Assembly (NCBI GenBank): GCA_027310325.1
Contig: DAIDBB010000002.1
Span: forward strand, 1 to 7,457
DNA: 7,457 bases
Direction of reading: 5' to 3'
Source of the DNA: a bacterium
GTDB lineage: Bacteria > Desulfobacterota > GWC2-55-46
Part shown: piece by piece, positions 1 through 5,013 of the stretch
Numbering within the stretch: the stretch's first letter is position 1
Layout of the letters: the number at the start of each line of letters is the position of its first letter
Translations under genes and position numbers: made by a program
Notes under the pieces: generated by a model
What the model was told of the DNA's origin: nothing
Database searches by the model: none
The model's input: only the letters and a program-made list of their open reading frames with translations

Positions 1-295
1 CCTGAGAATCCCTCAACGCCTTGTATTCATTAGAGTCGAGCTTGTCTGGATGGTCATAGTTGTTCCAGCGTTTACCCCCAACAGCAGAGTACTGCCTTCT
101 CTGGTATATGACTTCGCTATAAGTATCAGGGAAAGAGGGGCTTTTTACCCTATTGCGGACGGTAGAGCCTATCATCTCCTTGCCTTTTCTGCTAACGCCT
201 CCTCCTTCACCGTAGATGAGCCTCGCAAGATTGTCTACCTCCACTTCCGGCATGACGCTTATGGGATGTTCCATGGAGCGCTTATTTTCTGCCAT
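1..295 (-). CDS. SleB/CwlJ-type cell wall hydrolase, N-terminal part (runs off left edge)
   Basis: The first 98 codons of a gene read on the minus strand; the C-terminus lies outside the window. From about residue 22 the protein matches the Hydrolase_2 (SleB/CwlJ) pattern: LARLIYGE at 23-30, whose glutamate E30 is the family's catalytic position, then a VRNRVKSP segment at 46-53 and QYSAVGGKRW at 68-77. This family cleaves peptidoglycan; founding members are spore-cortex lytic enzymes, but many relatives occur in Gram-negative bacteria and phages. No signal peptide or membrane segment is visible in residues 1-22, so it would need a holin or another export route, as phage lysins do. The ATG at 295 follows a perfect AGGAGG (300-305) at a short 4-base spacing; ATG at codon 8 is a less likely start. 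By hand count, bases 1-300 are about 49% G+C, below the neighbours. Family assignment is fairly sure; a phage origin is inference. Confidence 0.82.
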   Translation of the reverse strand, partial: MAENKRSMEHPISVMPEVEVDNLARLIYGEGGGVSRKGKEMIGSTVRNRVKSPSFPDTYSEVIYQRRQYSAVGGKRWNNYDHPDKLDSNEYKALRDSQ

Positions 296-352
296 AAGAC
301 CTCCTGAGATAAAAATTGCGTTACCGGCTCGCGTTATTCTACCGCCACCCTA

Positions 353-382
353 TATTTACACCGCCCGTTGCAAAATGTCCAA
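353..382 (-). promoter_or_regulatory. Candidate sigma-70 promoter for the SleB-type hydrolase
   Basis: On the minus strand TTGGAC (382-377) and TAAATA (358-353) are separated by 18 bases, a fair match to the -35 and -10 consensus. Transcription would start near 346 and leave a leader of about 50 bases before the ATG at 295. The -35 element lies inside one of two 9-base direct repeats, which could be a regulator site. Seen by eye only. Confidence 0.45.
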
Positions 383-394
383 GACAAATGTCCA
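373..394. repeat. Tandem 9-base direct repeat, AAATGTCCA twice
   Basis: AAATGTCCA occurs at 373-381 and again at 386-394, a 13-base period. On the minus strand the copies read TGGACATTT and overlap the candidate -35 box upstream of the hydrolase gene. Such pairs can be activator or repressor sites. Short repeats of this general kind also occur as transposase-binding motifs near insertion sequence ends, but no transposase or inverted terminal repeat is visible here. Confidence 0.5.
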
Positions 395-435
395 CCGTTT
401 TTTGATTTAAATCGGGAACTACGAGATTTTTCTGT

Positions 436-461
436 AAGAGGGGCTTTTTAGCTTTGCGGAC
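436..461. repeat. Second copy of a short segment found inside the hydrolase gene
   Basis: The 15-mer AAGAGGGGCTTTTTA at 436-450 also occurs at 133-147 inside the hydrolase coding region. Both are followed by TTGCGGAC (454-461 and 153-160), offset by a 2-base indel. That gives 23 matching bases in the same order and orientation. In the gene the segment encodes the conserved VRNRVKSPS stretch. The spacer copy has no open frame around it, so it may be a scrap of a duplicated or decayed relative of the gene, or an attachment-like repeat. Confidence 0.5.
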
Positions 462-546
462 TGTCATGATTGCTGGTAAAAATCCGCACCTTTATGACAA
501 TGCGCGAAATTCAACAGTACAGGAAGTACCCTCCACGTCCGCGCCT

Positions 547-1653
547 CTAAAACCTTACCTTCCCGGGGGCTACCCCCAAAGACGCGGCCAGGTGCTCGTT
601 CGTTACTGCGCCGTTATGGATGTTTACGGCCTTCATCATTGCCGGGTCTTTTTCAACCGCTCCCTTTAGTCCAAGGTTTGCGAGCTTTAGGATATACGGA
701 TGTGTAGCGTTGGTGAGCGCGAAGGTCGAGGTCCTCGGGACCGCCCCCGGCATGTTCGCAACGCAGTAGTGGATTATCCCATCTACCTCGTAGACCGGAT
801 TGGAGTGCGTGGTCGGACGTGTCGTCTCGACGCAGCCGCCCTGATCAACCGAGACGTCTACGATGACAGAGCCCTTTTTCATGAACTTAAGCATCTCTCT
901 CGTTACGACCCTCGGAGTCCTTGCCCCCGGTATGTGGACCGCCCCTATGAGAAGGTCGCATTTTCCAAGCGACTCTTCTATGTTATGGGCGTTCGATACC
1001 AGGGTATTTATTCTCCCGCCGAAGACCTCGTCCAGGTATCTGAACCTATCGACCCTCGTATCGAGCACCGTAACGTCCGCACCGAGCCCAAGGGCGACTC
1101 TTGCGGCGTTAGTCCCGACGGTCCCGGCCCCGATGACAATGACGTTGCCCCTTTCAACGCCCGGAACTCCTCCTAGAAGTACCCCCTCGCCGCCGTAGGC
1201 CTTCATGAGGTAGTGCGCCCCTGCCTGCACCGAGAGCCTCCCGGCCACCTCGCTCATGGGCGTAAGTATCGGCAGCGACCCGTCAGGCAGCTCCAGCGTC
1301 TCGTAGGCGACGGCGGTAACGCCTTTTTTAAGGAGCTCATCGGCCAGAATTGGGTCCGACGCGAGGTGGAAGAACGTGAATATGACAAGGCCGCCTCTAA
1401 AGTATCGGTACTCCTCCGGCCTCGGCTCCTTAACCTTAAATACTATATCGGCCCGTGTAAAGACCTCCCTGTGCGAGGCGATCATCTCGGCGCCGGCGCG
1501 GGCGTAGTCGCCGTCCGCTATGGAGCTCCCGGCCCCGGCGCCCGTTTCTACAAGCACGGTGTGCCCTGCGTCTTTAAGGGCCCTCACCCCGGAAGGGACT
1601 ATCGCGACCCTGTACTCGTTATCCTTTATCTCCTTCGGCACGCCTATTATCAT
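547..1653 (-). CDS. ald: Alanine dehydrogenase
   Basis: A full-length (368 residues) NAD-dependent alanine dehydrogenase, a cytoplasmic enzyme that interconverts L-alanine with pyruvate, ammonia and NADH. It starts MIIGVPKEIKDNEYRVA, typical of the family. Residues matching the known Mycobacterium tuberculosis enzyme sit at identical numbers: R15 and K75 (pyruvate contacts), H96 and D270 (catalysis), and D198 (NAD ribose). The Rossmann motif GAGTVG is at 175-180 and the NMPGAVPRTST block at 300-310. It is the last gene of the folD-metV-acuC-ald series, 22 bases after the acuC stop, with AAAGGGG six bases before its ATG as a plausible ribosome site. I see no promoter of its own and no clear terminator. 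The place beside one-carbon genes suggests use as an outlet or source of pyruvate and reducing power, which is inference. No key residue is missing. Confidence 0.97.
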   Translation of the reverse strand: MIIGVPKEIKDNEYRVAIVPSGVRALKDAGHTVLVETGAGAGSSIADGDYARAGAEMIASHREVFTRADIVFKVKEPRPEEYRYFRGGLVIFTFFHLASDPILADELLKKGVTAVAYETLELPDGSLPILTPMSEVAGRLSVQAGAHYLMKAYGGEGVLLGGVPGVERGNVIVIGAGTVGTNAARVALGLGADVTVLDTRVDRFRYLDEVFGGRINTLVSNAHNIEESLGKCDLLIGAVHIPGARTPRVVTREMLKFMKKGSVIVDVSVDQGGCVETTRPTTHSNPVYEVDGIIHYCVANMPGAVPRTSTFALTNATHPYILKLANLGLKGAVEKDPAMMKAVNIHNGAVTNEHLAASLGVAPGKVRF

Positions 1654-1675
1654 CCCGAACCCCTTTCCGGTTTTT

Positions 1676-2803
1676 TTAACCCTTCTTCACGAGCGGCAGG
1701 ACCTCGGCCCTTAGAAACTCGATGTCCTTTTCGAGCGCGTCTTTCGCGGGACCGCTTAAAGGCATGGGCTTGAAGGGCTGGTCCCTCAGGAACGCGCTTC
1801 TAAAGATGTCGTTATTTTTCTGGTAGAAGTCCTCCGGCATCAGTTCCGGGACCTTGACGCCTTTCATTATGCCCCACGCGAGCGTCCACGCCCGCGCGCA
1901 GTTGCTCATGTCGTAGCCGCCTCCTCCGAGGGCAACCCACGGAAGGTTAAAGGAGCGGAACTCCTTTACCATCGCCTCGAACCCGTTTGTCGTAAGAGAC
2001 AGGTTTGTTATCGGGTCGGTCTCGAAGGTGTCTACCCCGAGTTGGGTTACGAGGATGTCGGGCTTGAAGGCCTTTATGAATTCCGGGACTATCCTCCTGA
2101 ACCCGTCCACGAAGACTTCGTCCCCGGCCCCCGGCGGGAAGGGGAGGTTGACCGAATAGCCCTTGCCCTCCTTTATGCCCATGTCCGTCACAAAGCCCGT
2201 GCCCGGAAATATCCACTGACCGCTTTCGTGGAGCGAGATCGTAAGGACCTTGTCTGAATCGTAGAAGGCGTACTCGACCCCGTCGCCGTGGTGGGCGTCT
2301 ATGTCGACGTAGGCCACCCTATGGCCGTGGTTGACGAGATATTTTATGGCCACCGCCGGGTCGTTTATGTAGCAGAAACCCGAGGCCCTGTTCGGCATGG
2401 CGTGGTGCAGGCCGCCCGCTATGTTGAAGGCGGTCTTCACCGTGCCGGACATGACAAGCTCGGCGGCGATAACCGACGCGCCAGCGCAGTAGCGCGACCA
2501 TTCGTAGACGCCGTTAAATACCGGATTATCGCCGAACCCGAGGCCGTGGGCCGGGCCGTCGACAGGGATCACGCCCGTATTCGCTTCTTTCAGGACTTTA
2601 AGGTACTCGTGGGTATGGAAGAGCCTCAAGTCCGCCTCTTTTGCGGGCCGCGCCTCTACGCTCAAGGTGTTCGGAAGGTTCGAAAGACCCAGCCTTTCGA
2701 TGAGCTCATGGGTGAGCCTCAGCCTCACGGGCTTCATCGGGTGGTTGGCTCCGTAGAAAAAAGAGCCGAACTTTTCGGAATAGAGAAAGGCCGTTTTCTT
2801 CAT
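1676..2803 (-). CDS. acuC: Class I histone-deacetylase-like (AcuC family) lysine deacetylase
   Basis: A complete 375-residue zinc-dependent deacetylase of the arginase/HDAC fold, the same length as the Aquifex aeolicus HDAC-like protein. The catalytic pattern is intact: tandem histidines H133-H134 in GGLHHA, the DIDAHHGDG block with zinc ligands D169 and H171 plus D167 and D174, the third zinc ligand D258 in QLGVD, and the transition-state tyrosine Y297 in GGGGY. Bacterial AcuC removes acetyl groups from lysines; in Bacillus subtilis its known target is acetyl-CoA synthetase. Acetylpolyamine amidohydrolases share the fold, but the length and the GANHPMKP start favour AcuC/HDAC. It lies 34 bases after metV and 22 before ald. 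The ATG at 2803 is chosen because the conserved N-terminus begins at once; the ribosome site is poor (AAGGG touching the ATG, GGAG 14 bases further up). The substrate here is unknown. Confidence 0.92.
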   Translation of the reverse strand: MKKTAFLYSEKFGSFFYGANHPMKPVRLRLTHELIERLGLSNLPNTLSVEARPAKEADLRLFHTHEYLKVLKEANTGVIPVDGPAHGLGFGDNPVFNGVYEWSRYCAGASVIAAELVMSGTVKTAFNIAGGLHHAMPNRASGFCYINDPAVAIKYLVNHGHRVAYVDIDAHHGDGVEYAFYDSDKVLTISLHESGQWIFPGTGFVTDMGIKEGKGYSVNLPFPPGAGDEVFVDGFRRIVPEFIKAFKPDILVTQLGVDTFETDPITNLSLTTNGFEAMVKEFRSFNLPWVALGGGGYDMSNCARAWTLAWGIMKGVKVPELMPEDFYQKNNDIFRSAFLRDQPFKPMPLSGPAKDALEKDIEFLRAEVLPLVKKG

Positions 2804-2837
2804 CCCTTTTGAGGAGGCTCCAGAAGAATTTTTCCGG

Positions 2838-3515
2838 CTATTTCTTGCTGTTCAACTCCCTGGCGGGGTTTCTGAGGAGCGTCTTTCTGGGACGTATGGC
2901 GACGGAGTGGTCTTTTGGAGGCGCTATTTTTTTCATCAGGTGGAGCCTGCCCTGCTTTTTAAGCCTGGCGTATATCCTTACCCACGCGCACTCTTTTTCC
3001 GTATCGACCTCGCACATCCCGTCGGCCGCTCCGCCGCAGGGCCCGTTAAGGAGCCCTTTCGGGCATTCGGTATGCGGGCATATCCCCGCGGTGTCGTCCA
3101 GCACGCACTCGCCGCAGAGCGAGCAACCCTCGAAGAACCTTCCGTACCTCTCGACCGTGGCAAGGTAGAGCGAATCGAGCGCCGGGAGGACCGGCACCTC
3201 TTCTTTAGAGACATCGGCCACGGTCTTCACGCCCGCGCCGCAGGCAAGGACAAGGACGGCGTCCGCGTCCTTAATCTCCTCTTTTTCCCTGTACTCCTTA
3301 AGTACCATCTGCCTGTAGCAGGTGACCTCAGGAAGCGAGCTCCCCGCGACCTCAAACCCGTTTTCCTTAAGTATTTGGGCCATCTCGACAAGCTCCTTTT
3401 TCCCGCCCGTTGAGCACTGCTCTGCGCAGGTGTCGCAGCCGAAGAGATAGACCCGCTTCCTCCCTCTGAGGGCCTCGAGTATATCTTTGATATCCTTTTT
3501 TTTGGTGATTATCAT
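2838..3515 (-). CDS. metV: MetV: methylenetetrahydrofolate reductase C-terminal-domain (iron-sulfur) subunit
   Basis: A 225-residue cysteine-rich protein with the MTHFR_C domain. In acetogens MetV is a small iron-sulfur subunit that pairs with the flavoprotein MetF to reduce methylene- to methyl-tetrahydrofolate in the methyl branch of the Wood-Ljungdahl pathway. Thirteen cysteines are present. Three are near the start (C27, C30, C34, motif GCDTCAEQC), then C66 and C92, then a dense block: C131, C134, C137, C146, C151, C160, C168 and C176, containing CPKGLLNGPCGG (151-162) and CEVDTEKECAW (168-178). These are good candidates for cluster ligands. The tail (195-225) is basic. It follows folD by 34 bases and precedes acuC by 34. 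There is no Shine-Dalgarno before the ATG at 3515, and codons 5-7 form a run of eight A. No metF is in the window, so its partner must be encoded elsewhere. Confidence 0.88.
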   Translation of the reverse strand: MIITKKKDIKDILEALRGRKRVYLFGCDTCAEQCSTGGKKELVEMAQILKENGFEVAGSSLPEVTCYRQMVLKEYREKEEIKDADAVLVLACGAGVKTVADVSKEEVPVLPALDSLYLATVERYGRFFEGCSLCGECVLDDTAGICPHTECPKGLLNGPCGGAADGMCEVDTEKECAWVRIYARLKKQGRLHLMKKIAPPKDHSVAIRPRKTLLRNPARELNSKK

Positions 3516-3549
3516 ATAGTATTGAGCAATTGGATGCGCAGCGCCAAAC

Positions 3550-4422
3550 TCAAACCCCGAGGCTCATTCTGGCCGCATCGACCGTATTGTGAAGGAGCAT
3601 GGCTATGGTCATCGGCCCGACCCCTCCGGGCACGGGAGTTATCCACGAGGCCCTTTGGGCCGCGCCGCCGAACTCGACGTCGCCGACGAGCTTTCCGTCC
3701 GGTAGCCTGTTTATGCCGACGTCTATTACAACGGCCCCGCTCTTTATCCATTCGCCCTTCACAAACTCCGGCTTTCCGAGCGCGGCCACCACTATGTCGC
3801 CCCTTTTTATCTTCTCTTCGATGTTCCTTGTCCTCGAGTGGCAGACCGTAACCGTCGCGTTCCGCCTGAGGAGCATAAGCGCCATGGGCTTACCTACGAT
3901 ATTGCTCCTGCCGACGATGACGGCCTCCTTGCCCGATACGTCGATCGCCGCGGCCTCGAGCATCTTTATTACCCCGTAGGGCGTGCACGGCTGGAGGAGC
4001 GGGTTTCCCGTGACGAGCCTTCCGAGGTTGTACGGATGGAAGCCGTCCACGTCCTTTATGGGAGAGATCGCCTCTATGACCCTGGTCTCGTTTATGTGGA
4101 AGGGTAAAGGCAGCTGGACGAGGATGCCGTGGACCTCTTTCGAGCGGTTCAGTTTATCTATGAGCTTAAGGAGGCCCTCCTCCGTCGTCTCCGCCGGGAG
4201 CGTATGCTGGAACGACTTTATCCCGACCTCTTCGCAGGCCTTTCCCTTGTTCCTCACGTAGACCTTTGAGGCGGGGTTGTCCCCGACGAGTATTACGGCA
4301 AGCCCGGGGGTAACGCCGTTCTTTTCCTGCATCTTCAGGACCTGGCCCTTGAGCCCTGCCCTTATGCCCGCGGCTATATCCTTTCCGCTTATTATGGCGG
4401 CCCCTCCGCTTATGCTATCCAT
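3550..4422 (-). CDS. folD: Bifunctional methylenetetrahydrofolate dehydrogenase / methenyltetrahydrofolate cyclohydrolase
   Basis: A complete FolD of 290 residues. It oxidises 5,10-methylene-tetrahydrofolate to the methenyl form with NAD(P)+ and hydrolyses that to 10-formyl-tetrahydrofolate, reversibly, in the cytoplasm. Family marks are all present: Y55 and K59 in YVRNKGKAC (the catalytic pair corresponding to Y52/K56 of the E. coli enzyme), VQLPLP at 102-107, PIKDVDGFHP at 121-130 including the folate-site aspartate, PCTPYG at 145-150, the nucleotide motif GRSNIVGKP at 171-179, CHSRT at 194-198, and TPVPGGVGPMT at 262-272. It is the first gene of the operon, under a good promoter at 4469-4497. 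The predicted protein has about eight residues more than usual before the conserved start. Its ATG is preceded by nine G residues, not a normal Shine-Dalgarno. Identity is certain; the exact start is less so. Confidence 0.97.
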   Translation of the reverse strand: MDSISGGAAIISGKDIAAGIRAGLKGQVLKMQEKNGVTPGLAVILVGDNPASKVYVRNKGKACEEVGIKSFQHTLPAETTEEGLLKLIDKLNRSKEVHGILVQLPLPFHINETRVIEAISPIKDVDGFHPYNLGRLVTGNPLLQPCTPYGVIKMLEAAAIDVSGKEAVIVGRSNIVGKPMALMLLRRNATVTVCHSRTRNIEEKIKRGDIVVAALGKPEFVKGEWIKSGAVVIDVGINRLPDGKLVGDVEFGGAAQRASWITPVPGGVGPMTIAMLLHNTVDAARMSLGV

Positions 4423-4423
4423 T

Positions 4424-4432
4424 CCCCCCCCC
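4424..4432 (-). promoter_or_regulatory. Homopolymeric G9 tract in the ribosome-binding position of folD
   Basis: On the minus strand nine consecutive G residues end one base before the folD ATG. No ordinary AGGAGG lies further upstream, so this tract may itself act as the ribosome site. Long G runs are prone to slipped-strand length change, and a change here would alter the strength or spacing of the site without touching the protein. Variation is inference; only the tract is seen. Confidence 0.5.
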
Positions 4433-4468
4433 GAAAGACCGGAATTTTAGTCAGACGCGTGCAATTTC

Positions 4469-4497
4469 AGTATACTTTAAGGAAGCCCGTATTGCAA
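4469..4497 (-). promoter_or_regulatory. Promoter of the folD-metV-acuC-ald operon
   Basis: On the minus strand TTGCAA (4497-4492) and TATACT (4474-4469) are exactly 17 bases apart, close to the sigma-70 consensus. Transcription would start near 4462, giving a leader of about 40 bases before the folD ATG. It is back to back with the promoter at 4520-4548; the two -35 boxes are 22 bases apart, so a shared regulator could bind between them, although no clear operator is seen. Confidence 0.72.
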
Positions 4498-4519
4498 AGA
4501 TTTTTAGGGCGTTCTTCCC

Positions 4520-4548
4520 TTGACAGGGGGATTCCGCGGGGGTATCAT
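4520..4548 (+). promoter_or_regulatory. Promoter of the 109-residue coiled-coil protein gene
   Basis: A consensus -35, TTGACA (4520-4525), is followed after exactly 17 bases by TATCAT (4543-4548). Transcription would start near 4555, about 18 bases before the ATG at 4573, with AAAGAG (4562-4567) as a modest ribosome site. The spacer holds two runs of five G, and GATTCC/GGTATC (4530-4546) forms an imperfect inverted repeat overlapping the -10 that could be an operator; that part is weak. Confidence 0.75.
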
Positions 4549-4572
4549 CTGGCTTTATTTTAAAGAGCGCCC

Positions 4573-4902
4573 ATGCCCGACGATAAAGACCGAAAAGAAA
4601 GCGGCTTCTGGACCGCCGTCAATACCGAGCTCAAGAAGGCCGTCGAGGAAGGCTGGAGCGCCTTCAAGGAGAGCGCCCGGATAGGAAAGCTCCGCTACCG
4701 CATCCATACCCTCCACAAAAAGGCGGAGAGGCATTTCGCGGAGATGGGGGGCTTGGTCTACGACATGGCAAAGCCCCCTTGGGAAAACCCGCTTTCGAGG
4801 CCCGAGGTCCTGAAGATAATCGAAGAGATAAGAAAAATAGAGTCCGAGACCTCGGCCCTTGAAGAAGAGATAGAAAGACTGAAAAGGGAAAAGGCCCCGT
4901 AA
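4573..4902 (+). CDS. Small charged coiled-coil protein of unknown function
   Basis: A 109-residue protein I cannot name by function. It is soluble-looking, with no signal peptide or membrane segment. Residues 11-36 (GFWTAVNTELKKAVEEGW and on) could form an amphipathic helix. Residues 37-66 hold a basic stretch, KLRYRIHTLHKKAERHFAEM, followed by GGLVYDMAKPPW. Residues 77-107 are a heptad-like run rich in Glu, Lys, Ile and Leu that should form a coiled coil. The overall plan resembles small hypothetical proteins I associate with Gram-negative anaerobes, which is recollection and not a search. Codon use (AAG, GAG, AGG, ATA) matches its neighbours, and a consensus promoter stands just upstream, so it is very likely a real gene. 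No terminator is visible before the antiporter gene 111 bases on. A scaffold or envelope-associated role is possible but unsupported. Confidence 0.85.
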   Translation: MPDDKDRKESGFWTAVNTELKKAVEEGWSAFKESARIGKLRYRIHTLHKKAERHFAEMGGLVYDMAKPPWENPLSRPEVLKIIEEIRKIESETSALEEEIERLKREKAP

Positions 4903-4999
4903 TCTTCCCTTAGCCTCCCTGAAACTCAGCCCGCTTTAAAAACCTGCTTTCCTCTTAAAAAAAGCCGCGTTATCCAGTGTGATTGCCGCTAAAATGGGT

Positions 5000-5005
5000 T
5001 AGAAT
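5000..5005 (+). promoter_or_regulatory. Possible -10 element just upstream of the antiporter gene
   Basis: TAGAAT (5000-5005) resembles a -10 box; the matching -35 region (around 4977-4982, GTGTGA) is poor. If real, transcription would start near 5012, almost at the ATG at 5014. The 111-base gap 4903-5013 holds no other gene, and no hairpin terminator was seen in it. Confidence 0.25.
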
Positions 5006-5013
5006 ATCAATAT

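Larger units (their letters stand above)
296..546. other. AT-richer non-coding spacer between hydrolase gene and ald
   Basis: No convincing gene lies here. By hand count 301-540 is about 45% G+C, against roughly two-thirds G+C in sampled lines inside ald. It holds the candidate hydrolase promoter, the paired AAATGTCCA repeats and the second copy of a hydrolase-gene segment. I found no strong intrinsic terminator after ald; the best is a 4-base stem (CGCA/TGCG, minus strand) followed by GATTTTT near 470-510, too weak to call. Confidence 0.6.

Noticed and set aside
462..512. Intrinsic terminator after ald
   Set aside because: Only a 4-base stem with a 12-base loop precedes GATTTTT, too weak to call by eye.
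454..669. Plus-strand 71-residue open frame across the end of ald
   Set aside because: It overlaps the conserved C-terminus of ald and has no ribosome site or family pattern.
700..1176. Long plus-strand open frames opposite ald (also 863-1198 and 1213-1773)
   Set aside because: They are antisense shadows of a gene with every catalytic residue in place; their peptides show no family pattern.
2288..2812. Plus-strand 174-residue open frame opposite acuC, and a similar 168-residue frame opposite metV at 2907-3413
   Set aside because: GC-rich genes commonly leave such frames on the other strand; composition and lack of motifs point to shadows.
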